Positions 36,506 through 46,731 are shown, counted from the first letter of the stretch. The stretch: 64,000 bases of DNA from Antarcticibacterium sp. 1MA-6-2 (GCF_021535135.1 NZ_CP091036.1:1922001-1986000); one strand, 5' to 3'. Notes: generated by a model not told the origin, from the sequence alone. Translations and numbers: made by a program.

Positions 36506-37792
36506 TTAGGTTGTCCAAAGCTGTTGAAACTGATAAAAAATACGCTTAAGCAAGGTGACTTCCTCAAGCACTATTTCTGCGGTTCCTATTAATTCTTGAT
36601 GAATGTTCAGCTCTTTACCATACGAAGTCACTAAACTATCCACATCTATATAAACTACATATGAAGGCACGGTCTCCCTACTGGGAACCTCTGAAATCGA
36701 ATTAACCCTTGCTTTTATCATTCCCCATTCTCTGTAAGGATAATTGTCCAGTTTTAGATATACTTTTTGGCCTCTACTTATCTGCCCTGCATTTTGAACA
36801 GGAACAATACACTTAGCTAACAAATCCTTTCTCATATAAGGAACAATGGTAAACACTACTTCGCCTTCTTCAACATTTTGATGTTCTCCCCAAACCTGAT
36901 TATAAGAAAGCCTACCTGCAACGGGACTTTTTATAATATTTTTATACTCCCAAGCGGAAATCTCATTAAGAAGATTTTGCTGTGCAAAAACCAATTCAGC
37001 CTCCTGAAGACTTAATTTTCGTTCTTCAGAAGTCCTTAAAATTTCAAGATTGTTTTTCGCCCTGTCCTTATCAGCCTGGAGTTGAATCATCTGTTGTTTG
37101 AGTAAAGAGTATTGGCGATTCCTTTCGGTAAATTCCAACTCAACATTTTCCAAATCAAATTTTGAAATCACACCTTTTTCAAATAATTGTCTATGGCGTT
37201 TTATATTTTCAGTTGAAATTGAAAGACTCTTTTCCATCAATTGAAACTCCTCTTGTTTAGAATTTAAAATTGATACCTGGTTATCAATATTTTGAAGCAA
37301 ACCTTGCTTCTTAATTTGGTTATAGCCAAGTGTGTTTTCTAAGATAAGGTTGTGATATTCTTCTAAAAACCTGTTGTATGCCGCCTGTAAGGAAATTCCT
37401 AGATTTAAGTTTAGCGGAAATTCGGTTAATAATGTATCCGGTGATAAAACCACTGGATAATCTTTCAATAATCTATCTTTGAGGAATGTTATATCTTTTT
37501 GGCTTGCAGGATTATCTAGAACTGCAACAATATCTCCTGCTAATATAGAGTCTCCAGGTTTATAATAAATAGTAGAAAGATTTCCGTCTCTTTTCACTTT
37601 AATTTCGACAGGAGGATTTTTTGAAGTAAGAGTTACCGATCCTTTTACCACCTGATTAAAAGAAATAATACCTGCCAGAAGCAATACTAGAAAGAAGAAA
37701 ACAAACATATAGGCTGTACCACGGCGCAGTATATAACCGGGTTCTATATTCAAGGGATTGCTCCCGTTTCTATTATATTCTCTATTTTCCAC
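36506..37792 (-). CDS. HlyD-type membrane fusion protein of the peptide exporter
   Basis: A 428-residue periplasmic adaptor. One N-terminal membrane helix (YMFVFFFLVLLLAGIISFNQ, about 28-47) is followed by a lipoyl half-motif (ISAGD-like LAGDIVAVLDNPASQKD), a long coiled coil (about 150-260) and the second lipoyl half (IIKSPVAGRLSYNQVWGEHQ). It would connect the ABC exporter to an outer-membrane channel. It lies 4 bp after the exporter gene and 12 bp before the regulator, so the three form one operon. Confidence 0.9.
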   Translation of the reverse strand: MENREYNRNGSNPLNIEPGYILRRGTAYMFVFFFLVLLLAGIISFNQVVKGSVTLTSKNPPVEIKVKRDGNLSTIYYKPGDSILAGDIVAVLDNPASQKDITFLKDRLLKDYPVVLSPDTLLTEFPLNLNLGISLQAAYNRFLEEYHNLILENTLGYNQIKKQGLLQNIDNQVSILNSKQEEFQLMEKSLSISTENIKRHRQLFEKGVISKFDLENVELEFTERNRQYSLLKQQMIQLQADKDRAKNNLEILRTSEERKLSLQEAELVFAQQNLLNEISAWEYKNIIKSPVAGRLSYNQVWGEHQNVEEGEVVFTIVPYMRKDLLAKCIVPVQNAGQISRGQKVYLKLDNYPYREWGMIKARVNSISEVPSRETVPSYVVYIDVDSLVTSYGKELNIHQELIGTAEIVLEEVTLLKRIFYQFQQLWTT

Positions 37793-37796
37793 AATC

Positions 37797-39985
37797 TCAA
37801 ATCTTTAATTGGTTTTTGATCAGATTGTGGTAAACTCCTTTATTTTGAATTAACTCACAGTGATTACCTCTTTCCACAATTTCACCCTTATTCATAACCA
37901 GTATTTGATCAGCAGTCATGACTGTAGATAGCCTATGGGCAATTATTACTACAGTTCTGTTTTTATAAAAAGAATTAAGATTGTCGGCAATATTTTTTTC
38001 ATTTTCTGAATCCAGGGAGCTGGTGGCTTCATCAAGAAATAAATAATCTGGATTTTTATAAATCGCCCTTGCAAGTAAAATTCTTTGTCTCTCTCCTCCA
38101 CTAAGAAGTTGCCCATTTTCACCAATCTTTGTTTGGTAACCCAGAGGTAGTTTCTCAATAAATTCATTTAGATTAACCATTTCCACAGCTTTTCGTAACG
38201 AGCTTCGACTCACTGGAATATCCGGTTGTGATTCTGTGATATTCCTCTCAATAGTATCGTTAAAAAGACAGCCGTCCTGCATTACAACTCCACACCTACT
38301 TCTCCAAAGGGATGTATTAATATCTCTAAGATCATCATCCCCAACTTTTAAATTACCCTTCCAGGGTTTATAAAATTTCAAAAGCATTTTTAATAGAGTT
38401 GTCTTTCCAGAACCGCTTGACCCAACTATGGCAGTGATCTTTCCTTTGGGAATAGTAATATTCAAATCACTTAACAAAGGGGGCAAGGAAGGGTTTCCAT
38501 ATCCAAAACTTAGGTTCCTTAGATGAAGATCTCCTACGGGGATGATATTGTCATACCTTCTTTTGTTATCTTCAGGTGTTTGATTGTGGACCTCAGACAA
38601 TCTATTAAAAGAAAGCTTGGCGCTCTGGTAATCTGTAAGAAAATTGATGATATTCGATATGGGTAAGGATAAAGAGCCAATTATAAATTGGATGGCCAGC
38701 ATAGCCCCCAATGTAATTTGCCCTGTAATTACAGCCTTTGCAGACCAGAAAATTATCAAAATATTGGTTAATTCATTAAGGAATAAACCACCTTTAATTT
38801 GAGCCTGGCCTACGCTTAAAATCTTTGATTTGATCCTGAAAAGACCATTTTGGTTAAGTTCCCACTCCCCTTTTCTCCTATTTTCTGAATTGTTTAATTT
38901 AATTTCTGAAACTGACAGAATGATCTGCAGGAATAAGGATTGATCTTTTCTGTTAAGGTCGAAAAGCTGGTTATCCAAAAGTTCCTTCCTCTTCATAAAT
39001 AATAGTGACCAACCGAAAAATAAAGAAGTGCCAGTAAAGAAGATAAGTGCAATATGGAGATGAAAGTAAGACAGCACTATTCCGAATATTAAAATAGAAA
39101 AGATATCAAAAGGAATATTTAAGCCACGGCTTAGTTAGAAACTCTTCTATCCTTTGATGATCATAGATTCTTTGCATAAAATCACTAAATGTTTTTTGAT
39201 TCAAAATATGCTAAAGGAAGGCTTAGTAGTTTTCCTAAAAAATCTGAAAGCATCTGAATATTTACTCGGGTACTTATATACAACAGGATCCAGTCTCTGA
39301 TCACTTCTGATGCAGACCGGGTAAGAAACAAAAAGAACTGTGCTAATAATATAAGGTTGATGAAACCAAAATCTTCATAATTTATTCCATAGTCAACCAG
39401 GCTCTGCGTAAGAAATGGAAGCATTAACTGAATAGTGGCAGCAATTACTAAACCCAGGAATAGCTGGTTTATATATCCTTTATAAGGTTTTAGATAATCA
39501 AGAAGGAATGCAAGACTATTTTTCTTATCCATTTCCGGAGGTTCTTCGTCCAGGAAATGATTAGTGGGTTCTACAAGAAGAAGTACGCCATGTTCCTTCT
39601 CTGCCCCTGCCCATTTACTGATGAATTCACTATGACGGTATTTCAACTTGCCATAGGCCGGGTCGGAGACATAAATGAACTTGTGGTTAACCTTATAAAT
39701 AATTATAAAATGATTCCCCTCCCAATGTGCAATAGCGGGAAGGGGAATTTCTGAAATTAATTCCTGAAAATTTACCTTGATCCCAACAGATTCTATTCCC
39801 AATTTGCTTAATGCTTCAGAAAGTCCTCCCAAAGAAGCACCATCTCTTTGTAGAAAGGAGATTTGTCTTAAATATTCAAGATCATATTTTTTTCCGAAGA
39901 ATTCAGTGAGCATCTTTAAACAAGATGGCCCACAATCCATTTGATCCAGTTGGCGATAAACGGGAAAATCGATAGTCCTAAACAT
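37797..39985 (-). CDS. Peptidase-containing ABC exporter (C39), two frameshifts
   Basis: Bacteriocin-type exporter of about 728 residues. The C39 peptidase domain has DQMDCGPSCLKM (Cys18), AHWEGNHFIIIYKV (His, about 95) and VSDPAYGK (Asp). Six-helix ABC membrane domain from about 165, then NBD with VGSSGSGKTTLLKML (Walker A), LLSGGERQRILLARA and FLDEATSSLD. Breaks: 39184-39190 (minus strand ATTTAGT; ATTGGT restores SKNIGDFMQRIYD) and 39129-39135 (minus ACTAAGC; ACCAGC restores EEFLTSRGLNIPFDIFS). It should remove double-glycine leaders while exporting the peptide encoded at 34563-34682. Confidence 0.9.
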
Positions 39986-40052
39986 AACAAATGAAACTAA
40001 TTACAGATAAATTTAATTTGGAATTGATTAGGTTCCATCTCAAATAATCGCT

Positions 40053-40064
40053 GATTTATAAATC
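40053..40064. promoter_or_regulatory. Operator-like palindrome upstream of the exporter
   Basis: GATTTATAAATC, perfect 12-bp palindrome, 68 bp before the exporter start. Same ATTTATAAAT core as the sites upstream of the peptide gene and rteC. Confidence 0.5.
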
Positions 40065-40255
40065 ACGTTCTTTTGGAATAGAAATAGGGGAATATCTTTT
40101 CCTATAATGTTTTCTATTATAAGATTTGTTTAATCGAGGATATCTTTAAACCTTCCAATCGATTGGGCAACAGAAATTTAAGAAATAAAATAATATGTTT
40201 AAGATATATTTTTATACTATAATATAAATTTTAAAAATCACTTAATGATAATAAA

Positions 40256-40289
40256 AAGGAGGCTAAACTATAAACTATTTTGCCTCCTT
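40256..40289 (-). terminator. Terminator of the integrase gene
   Basis: AAGGAGGC (40256-40263) pairs with GCCTCCTT (40282-40289); a T run follows on the minus strand. It begins 12 bp past the integrase stop. Confidence 0.8.
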
Positions 40290-40300
40290 ATGTTTGCTCT

Positions 40301-41590
40301 TTACGATGCAACATTTGGACTTTGAGTGGAATCTTCATCTTTTTTCTGTTTTAGAATTCCACGTAAAGCATTCATGTCCTGACTAATCTTATTTTCTAAA
40401 ACTCTAGCATAAATTTGAGTTGTAGAAATTTTGGTATGTCCTAAGAGTTTAGAAACTGTTTCTATTGGTACACCATTACTTAAAGTAACCGTAGTTGCAA
40501 AGGTATGTCTGGCCATATGAAAGGTCAAATTCTTCTTTATTCCGCATAGAATAGCAACTTCTTTTAAGTAAACGTTTAATTTTTCATTCGTGATTTTAGG
40601 TAATAAGGTTCCTGAGACTAGGGTCATAGGATGATCTTCGTATTTCTTTATCAATTCTAAAACGGGATCTAATAAGGGTACTTTAATTGGTGTATTGGTT
40701 TTTTGCCTTTTCGAAATAATCCATTTATCCCCGTCAATTCCCATCGAAATATTATTTGCAGTAAGTTTTTTTATATCCACGTAGCTGATACCAGTGTAAC
40801 AACTAAAAACAAACAAATCCCGAACGCGATCAAGCCTTTCTACTGGGAACTCATAAGTTTCTAGATTTGACAACTCGCCAACTGATAAAAATTCTCGATC
40901 TTTTTTCTCAAAAGTATTTTTCCATCGTCGAAAAGGGTCTTTATCTATCCATTCCATATTAAACGCTAGTGTAACCATTTTCCGCAAGCGCTGAATATGC
41001 TTCATAATAGTATTATGCCCCATAGCTTTTGGATGCCCTTTCGGATAGTATGAACTCAGAAAATCCTGGAAATCGCAGAGAAACTTATAATCCAATTCTC
41101 TTAAATAAACATCAGTTGTCTTTTTTTCTGTCTTTAAAAATTTAAAAATATAACCTTCAGTTATTTTGAAATTTTTAATAGTTCCTGGAGTTAAGGTATG
41201 TTCAATTTTTCTAGAATGGTAATCTATAAGATCCTGAAGTGATTTAGAGTTCTCATCTTCTCCTAGGTAAGCAGCTTTAATTAGCTGGGCACTAATTTTC
41301 TTACCCTTTAAATTCAATTCCTGATAACATTGGAAAATTCGGGATTTTGCAGAATCCAAATAATGATTTATTTGTTTAGCCTCTGAGGAAGTTCCCTTTA
41401 CTTTCTTTTTGGAAGAATCCCATAAATCAAATGAAATTTTACGCTTTAAACTGACAAGGACCCTTCGTTGGTTAACAGTTATCCTGGCATAGATAATTCC
41501 CTGATTAACCTTTTCATTTGTGGGTTTCACCCAAAAATGTACTGAAAATGTGTTTTTAGTTCGCATTGCTGTCATCTTTAAATTAAACAT
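40301..41590 (-). CDS. int: Tyrosine recombinase (ICE integrase)
   Basis: Site-specific integrase of about 429 residues. The N-terminal arm-type domain (VNQGIIYARITVNQRRVLVS), a SAM-like core-binding domain (LQDLIDYHSRKIEHTLTPGT) and the catalytic domain are present. FSCYTGISYVDIKKL covers the first catalytic box, where Arg is absent as in the CTnDOT integrase group; HMARHTFATTVTLSNG carries the second-box Arg and His; TTQIYARV carries the nucleophilic Tyr. The start may be at the internal MTAMRTKN. It is located 212 bp from the tRNA-Arg 3' end, as expected for an element integrated there. Confidence 0.95.
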   Translation of the reverse strand: MFNLKMTAMRTKNTFSVHFWVKPTNEKVNQGIIYARITVNQRRVLVSLKRKISFDLWDSSKKKVKGTSSEAKQINHYLDSAKSRIFQCYQELNLKGKKISAQLIKAAYLGEDENSKSLQDLIDYHSRKIEHTLTPGTIKNFKITEGYIFKFLKTEKKTTDVYLRELDYKFLCDFQDFLSSYYPKGHPKAMGHNTIMKHIQRLRKMVTLAFNMEWIDKDPFRRWKNTFEKKDREFLSVGELSNLETYEFPVERLDRVRDLFVFSCYTGISYVDIKKLTANNISMGIDGDKWIISKRQKTNTPIKVPLLDPVLELIKKYEDHPMTLVSGTLLPKITNEKLNVYLKEVAILCGIKKNLTFHMARHTFATTVTLSNGVPIETVSKLLGHTKISTTQIYARVLENKISQDMNALRGILKQKKDEDSTQSPNVAS

Positions 41591-41743
41591 TTAATATTCA
41601 GATGAAGTCAAATCAACAATACAAGTTCAAATATAAGCTTTTACCTTATATGTAACCTCAGGTTACATTTGAAAATTAAGGTAACCTTTTAGTTCTCATT
41701 ATAATTTGAATACTATCAAATAAAATAAAAACCCAAAACCTAA

Positions 41744-41777
41744 AAAACCGCGCTAATCATAAGATTTGCGCGGTTTT
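41744..41777 (-). terminator. Terminator downstream of tRNA-Arg
   Basis: AAAACCGCGC (41744-41753) pairs with GCGCGGTTTT (41768-41777); minus-strand T run follows. It lies 25 bp past the tRNA 3' end. Confidence 0.8.
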
Positions 41778-41789
41778 GATAAGATTTGT

Positions 41790-41830
41790 TAATCTTAAGA
41801 GTGACCTTGCCAGGATTCAAACCTGGAACC
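41790..41830. other. Probable ICE attachment site (tRNA-Arg 3' end)
   Basis: Integrases of this type usually recombine within the 3' part of a tRNA gene. The chromosomal housekeeping cluster begins on the tRNA side and ICE genes on the other. I did not notice the matching direct repeat elsewhere in the window, so the other end lies beyond position 1. Confidence 0.55.
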
Positions 41831-41875
41831 TCCTGAGCCGTAATCAGGTGCGCTATTCAGTTGCGCCACAAGGCC
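41802..41875 (-). tRNA. tRNA-Arg (anticodon ACG)
   Basis: 74-nt cloverleaf. The acceptor stem GGCCTTG pairs with CAAGGTC (one G-U), the anticodon stem CCTGA/TCAGG holds the loop TTACGGC with anticodon ACG, and the T arm contains GGTTTGAATCC. The discriminator is A; CCA is not encoded. The 3' end faces the integrase, so it is the probable attachment site of the element. Confidence 0.95.
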
Positions 41876-41967
41876 TTTTTGCGGGTGCAAATATAAGTTT
41901 TATTTTAAATACAGAAAATATCTAAGACGCTTTTTTGCAAAAATATTAGAAGCCACTTCTCCCTGTC

Positions 41968-42246
41968 TTATCCTACAATTTCAGCACTTAATCCTGCATC
42001 GAGTAATTTGGAACATCTGGGTTTAAGATCGGGATATGCTCCCGTTTTTACAGTGCACTGCCCCTTGTAATGTACAAGTATAGAACACTGCTCCGCCTGC
42101 TCGGGAGTGTGCTCACAGGCAGCAATTAATGTTTCAATAACGTGATCAAAAGTGTTTACATCATCGTTATATAAAACAATCTCGTAATTCTTTTGCTTCT
42201 TGGTTTGGGTTTTTACCTCTTCCAACACTTCTTCTTTCGTGCTCAT
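41968..42246 (-). CDS. clpS: Clp protease adaptor ClpS
   Basis: A 92-residue adaptor that delivers N-degron substrates to ClpAP. The core is YEIVLYNDDVNTFDHVIETL with the conserved NDD, followed by HTPEQAEQCSILVHYKGQCT and VKTGAYPDLKPRCSKLLDAG. Slightly shorter than proteobacterial ClpS at the N-terminus, as usual in Bacteroidota. It lies directly downstream of prmA. Confidence 0.95.
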   Translation of the reverse strand: MSTKEEVLEEVKTQTKKQKNYEIVLYNDDVNTFDHVIETLIAACEHTPEQAEQCSILVHYKGQCTVKTGAYPDLKPRCSKLLDAGLSAEIVG

Positions 42247-42301
42247 CTTCTGGTGTTTAGATATAAAATATAAACTACAAAGATATGAATTCTTAACAAA
42301 A

Positions 42302-43141
42302 TCACTCCTTAGAAAAACTTAAAGCGACCCAATTTTCTCTCTCAAGTTGATCCAACAGCTCAAGATCATTCTCCTCACACTTCTCTACTATAACTGGAAT
42401 ATCTTCAGTATAAAATCCGCTTAAATAAAGCTTCCCTCCATTATTGAGAGATTGAGAATAGAGCGGAATCTGGTCCAGGAGAATGTTGCGGTTAATGTTC
42501 GCAATGATCCTGTCAAACTTCTTACCTTCCAGTAATTCAGCACCGCCTTCATAGACTTTGATAAGCTCGCAGCCGTTTCTCTCTACATTTTCAAGAGTAT
42601 TCAGGTAGCACCAATTATCAATATCTATCGCTTCAATATCAGTTGCACCTTTCATTTCAGTAAGGATCGCCAGGACACTCAAGTTCCACAACCCATATCC
42701 AGTACTTTCTTTCCCGTCCATTCTTCCTTCAGTATAAACTGCAGCATCATATGAGTGGTTGCATGATGGCTAAGTACCAAAAGACATTTTAGGCTCTATG
42801 ACGATATCATATTCGGTATCTGGTTTTTCGTGGAATGGTGCCCTTACTGAACATTTTTCGTCCACTATAATTGGGTTGAAATTCTTCTCCCATTCACTGT
42901 TCCAGTTAACCTGCTCAATTTCCTGGGTAGTATAACTTATTTGAAATTCCCCTGACTGCAGAATGTGGATACCTGCAAAAATTTCTTCATCAAATTCTTC
43001 TGAAGGAATATAGGCTGTTACCCCATCTTCATTTTCAACAAAACTTTCAAAACCAGCATACCCTAACTCTGCAATAAGAATTTCAGAAGCAGGTTGCAAG
43101 GGCTCAATCGTAAATTTATATTCCAGGTAATTAGTCGGCAT
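42302..43141 (-). CDS. prmA: Ribosomal protein L11 methyltransferase PrmA, two frameshifts
   Basis: SAM-dependent methyltransferase of about 278 residues that trimethylates L11. The N-terminal substrate domain ([33 protein letters not shown]) leads to [18 protein letters not shown] after correcting 42769-42775 (minus ACTTAGC; ACTGGC). The SAM loop [20 protein letters not shown] is restored by correcting 42677-42684 (minus ACTTGAGT; ACTGGT). The NPPY-like motif is [13 protein letters not shown]. The ATG at 43139-43141 overlaps the tpiA stop by 11 bases. An essential SAM loop broken at this motif supports an artefact. Confidence 0.9.
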
Positions 43142-43897
43142 TTTCAAATGAATTTACTATTGCAAGAAAGTCAATAGCTTTAAGGCTGGCTCCTCCTATT
43201 AACCCACCGTCTACATCTTCTTTTCCAAAGATCTCCCTGGCATTATCGGGCTTTACACTACCTCCATAAAGAATAGAAACAGCATCAGCAGTGGATTGAT
43301 CGTATTTTTCAGCAATGATCTTTCTAATATAAGCATGAACTTCCTGAGCCTGATCCGGAGAGGCAGTTTCACTAGGTTCCAATTGCCCATACAGGTTCAT
43401 AGGCTAAAATTACTTTGTCCCAATCTTCTTTTGGCAGGTGAAAAATTCCTTTCTCCAGTTGGTCCTTCACAACATCAAAATGTTTTTCAGCTTTACGTTC
43501 CTTTAGCTCTTCTCCAAAACAGAATATTACAGTCATGTCTGCCTCTATAGCCGCAGAAACTTTTTTTTGCTAAAATCTCGTCATTTTCGTGGAAATAGGC
43601 ACGACGCTCGCTGTGACCAATAATCACTGTATTAACTCCTGTACTTTTCAACATTTGTGCAGAAACTTCCCCTGTAAAAGCTCCATTCTTTGCATAGTGC
43701 ATATTTTGTGCTGCAACTTTAATGGGAGTGTCTTTAAGGGTTTGAAAGGTGTGGTACAAACTTGTAAAAGGAGGAGCCACGTAAACTTCTGCTGAAGGTT
43801 CCTTTACCAGTTGCATTTTTAAATGGTTGATAAGTTCTGAAGTTTCAGCAAGGTCATTGTTCATTTTCCAGTTTCCTGCAACTATGTTTTTTCTCAT
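43131..43897 (-). CDS. tpiA: Triose-phosphate isomerase, two frameshifts
   Basis: TIM-barrel glycolytic isomerase, about 253 residues. NWKMN (Lys), [11 protein letters not shown] (His), [20 protein letters not shown] (catalytic Glu and loop 6), [11 protein letters not shown] and GLIGGASLK are all present. Breaks: an A run of eight on the minus strand in place of seven near 43561-43568 (restores [20 protein letters not shown]), and minus ACCTAGT at 43371-43377 where ACCGGT restores the invariant IGTGE. The start is the ATG at 43895-43897 giving [13 protein letters not shown]. Confidence 0.93.
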
Positions 43898-44075
43898 AAT
43901 GTGGATTAATTTTGGTATTATTAGTATCATCCTGACTTCTCCGGAATCTCTTCCTGAAGAATCTAAAGTTGCCACAAAATTTCAGCAGCCCCCTTAACTA
44001 CAAATATATTGATAACAGGCAGAAATAGGGTAGTGATTAACAGACTTCTTACAAATGCATAATTCTGTCCTACAT

Positions 44076-45172
44076 CTACAGCCTGATCTTTTCAGAATCA
44101 AACCAATGAACTTTTTGAGTAATAGTCCCGTTTTCGAGGGTTAATATGCCGGGATTGGATCTCACAATTGTTTTAATTAGAGTTTCATCTGCCTGATAAA
44201 ATTCGAAATTAAGGTTGTGTTTGTCTTTTATCTGTTCCTGTATTTCAGGACCTGAAGAGGTAAGCCCTATAACTCTATAACCTTTTTCCCTGGCTTCTTC
44301 AACCAGCAGTTGGATTGCGGGATAACCCTCAATTTCAGTATTGTATAAATTGTAAGCGACTATCAGCAATAATTTTTCAGCATTTAAAACCTCATCGGTA
44401 ACATTTTCCCCGTTTTTTTCCAAAAGAAAATCGGGAATTGCAGGTTTTGCTCCTTCTTTAATTAATTTTGTCTCTACTCCTACAAATTCTCCTTCCACCT
44501 GTGGATAGGTACCCTGGTTTTTTATAACTACCTCTTCCCCATCCTGCTTAAACTTCCAGCGGTACTCATATTCTGCTTTAGGGGCACCCTCGGGAACCTG
44601 CATTTGTTCTTTGATATTGTTGCCTACTTTATATGCACGAAAATCTATAAGCGGTAAATGCATTAAAACATAATATGCAAAAAGGAAACACAGCATAAAC
44701 GCCAGGAAAATTATCCAGCGATGGGATGCTTAGGTGCAAGAACAGGGGTAATTAGCTTTCGGTAAAAAAACAGGATCAAAATAAGAACCAGCAATACTAA
44801 ATCCTTGTAAAATGATTCCCATGGAGTTAAAGGGATAGCATCGCCAAAACAGCCACAGTCCTTTACCTTTTCAAAGTAAGCTGAATAGAAGGTAAGAAAG
44901 GTAAAAAAGATGATCATTAACAGCAGGCTCCAAACCGTAAATTTAGGCAGGTACCCTATAAGTAACATGATTCCCAATACCAGCTCAAAGATAACCAGGA
45001 CAATTGCTAACACCAGTGAGAAAGGAATGAGGAATTCCAGATTGAGCACCTGGGCGCTAAAATATTCCTGTAGCTTGTACGAGAATCCCAGTGGGTCGTT
45101 TAATTTAATAAAGCCGGAAATAATAAAAAGGATCCCTACCAGGATCCGGGCAATTCCTACTACTACTTTCAT
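44076..45172 (-). CDS. BT_3928-like protein: DoxX-type membrane domain plus thioredoxin-like domain, one frameshift
   Basis: About 364 residues. The N-terminal four-helix DoxX-like domain is VGIARILVGILFIISGFIKL, FSLVLAIVLVIFELVLGIML, then a CGCFGDAIPL loop typical of MauE-like proteins. The second part continues with a membrane helix and a domain containing EKLLLIVAYNLYNTEIEGYP and YRVIGLTSSGPEIQEQI, resembling a thioredoxin-like fold. The frame breaks near 44720-44730, one T missing (GCTGGA where GCTTGGA restores PIAGW-type AWIIFLAFML). Probably supports envelope redox chemistry; inferred. Confidence 0.75.
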
Positions 45173-45181
45173 ATAAAAAGA

Positions 45182-45739
45182 TTAAGCTGCTGCTTCTTCC
45201 ATAAGGATCATGGCAAAAACGGCGTAATTTATCATATCCTGGTAATTGGCATCAATACCTTCACTTACCAGTGTTTTTCCTTTATTGTCTTCAATTTGTT
45301 TTACACGCAGCAGCTTCTGGATAATCAAATCTGTAAGTGAACTTATTCTCATATCCCTCCAGGCTTCCCCGTAGTCATGATTTTTGTTCTCCATAAGCTC
45401 TTTTGTTTGTGCAATCTTTTGATCATACAATTCCAAAACCCGGTTTATTAAAAGATCCGGCTGATTTGCAACCCCTAATTCCAGTTGAATAAGAGCCATT
45501 ACTGAATAATTGATGATCCCTATAAATTCAGGTTTTTCATCTTCGGCTATTTTCCTCACTTCATTCTCCTGCAAACTTCTAATACGTTGAGCTTTAATAA
45601 AGATTTGGTCTGTAAGAGATGGAAGTCTTAAGATCCTCCACGCGCTCCCGTAATCTTTCATCTTTTTCTCAAATAAATCACGACAAACTTCTATTACGGC
45701 ATCGTACTGTTTTGGAGTATCCTTCATATAGGTAGTCAA
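45182..45739 (-). CDS. DUF1599 protein
   Basis: A 185-residue protein of two DUF1599 repeats. Each contains KxxDYGxAWRxxRxxSLTDxI: the first with KMKDYGSAWRILRLPSLTDQ near residue 28, the second with KNHDYGEAWRDMRISSLTDL near residue 122. The fold is all-alpha and related to nucleotide pyrophosphatases by general look, but the substrate is unknown. It precedes folP divergently, a conserved flavobacterial arrangement. Confidence 0.9.
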   Translation of the reverse strand: MTTYMKDTPKQYDAVIEVCRDLFEKKMKDYGSAWRILRLPSLTDQIFIKAQRIRSLQENEVRKIAEDEKPEFIGIINYSVMALIQLELGVANQPDLLINRVLELYDQKIAQTKELMENKNHDYGEAWRDMRISSLTDLIIQKLLRVKQIEDNKGKTLVSEGIDANYQDMINYAVFAMILMEEAAA

Positions 45740-45905
45740 ATTTGCGTAAATTTCCGGTCACAAACACGGGAACTTAAAAAATTCCGGTTTATAAATTGAA
45801 TATAATATTAAAATGAGGCAAGCCCCGCTAAAGAATCCTTTATCAGGGCTAAAGATAGCCAAAGTTAAACTTTTTGTCTAAAATTTAATCACATCCCAAT
45901 TCATC

Positions 45906-46731
45906 ATGAGAATAAATTGCAAGGGCCAGCTTATTGATCTCCGTAAACCTGTAGTAATGGGTATTCTTAATATTACTCCAGACTCCTTTTATTCCGAAAG
46001 CAGAAATTCCTCAATAGATAACCTTCTGAAAAATGCTGAAGTTATGCTGAAAGATGGTGCTACATTTTTAGATGTTGGAGGCTACAGCAGCAGGCCGGAT
46101 GCCGTGGATATTTCAGCTGAAGAAGAAGCGCAAAGAGTCATTCCGGCAATAGAAGCTATTCTGAAAACTTTTCCTGAGGCACTAATTTCGGTAGATACGT
46201 TTCGTTCCGAAGTAGCTAAGTCAAAGTATTGAAGCAGGAGCTGCCATGATAAATGATATTTCAGTAAGCAATCTTGATGCTAAAATGATGCAGGTGGTAG
46301 CAAATCATCAGGTACCTTATATAATGATGCATATGAGAGGTACGCCTCAAACAATGAAGACTCTTAATGACTATAATGATTTGCCACAGGAGGTGATCTA
46401 TTACTTTTCTGAAAAGGTTAAAGCCGCCCGTAGCCTTGGCATAAATGATCTCATAATAGATCCCGGGTTTGGATTTTCAAAAAACGCTGATCAAAATTTT
46501 AATCTTCTCTCACATATGGAACTACTACAGGTTCTGGATTTGCCCATCCTGGCGGGCCTATCAAGGAAATCAACCATTTACAAAACCCTGCATATCACTC
46601 CGGAAAAAGCATTGAACGGCACAACTGTTTTAAATACTGTTGCCCTACAAAAGGGAACGTCCATCCTGCGGGTGCACGATGTGAAAGAAGCGATGGAAGC
46701 TGTGGAATTGATCTCCAGAATAAAAAACTAA
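45906..46731 (+). CDS. folP: Dihydropteroate synthase, one frameshift
   Basis: TIM-barrel enzyme of folate synthesis, about 275 residues. VMGILNITPDSFYSESRN is the pterin site; DGATFLDVGGYSSRPDA, ISVDTFRSEVA and INDIS follow. IIDPGFGFSK and LAGLSRKS complete the site. The frame breaks at 46215-46221 (GCTAAGT); GCCAGT restores RSEVASQSIEAGAAMINDIS. The gene precedes cdaA by 36 bases. Confidence 0.93.

Noticed and set aside
32343..40000. Lanthipeptide or other modified-peptide cluster
   Set aside because: No LanB, LanM, radical SAM, YcaO or ATP-grasp gene is encoded in the locus, and the precursor core lacks Cys, Ser and Thr.
45785..45796. TTTATAAA near 45.8 kb as another member of the palindrome set
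   Set aside because: It lies outside the element, is not a full 12-bp palindrome (GGTTTATAAATT) and such words are expected in AT-rich DNA.
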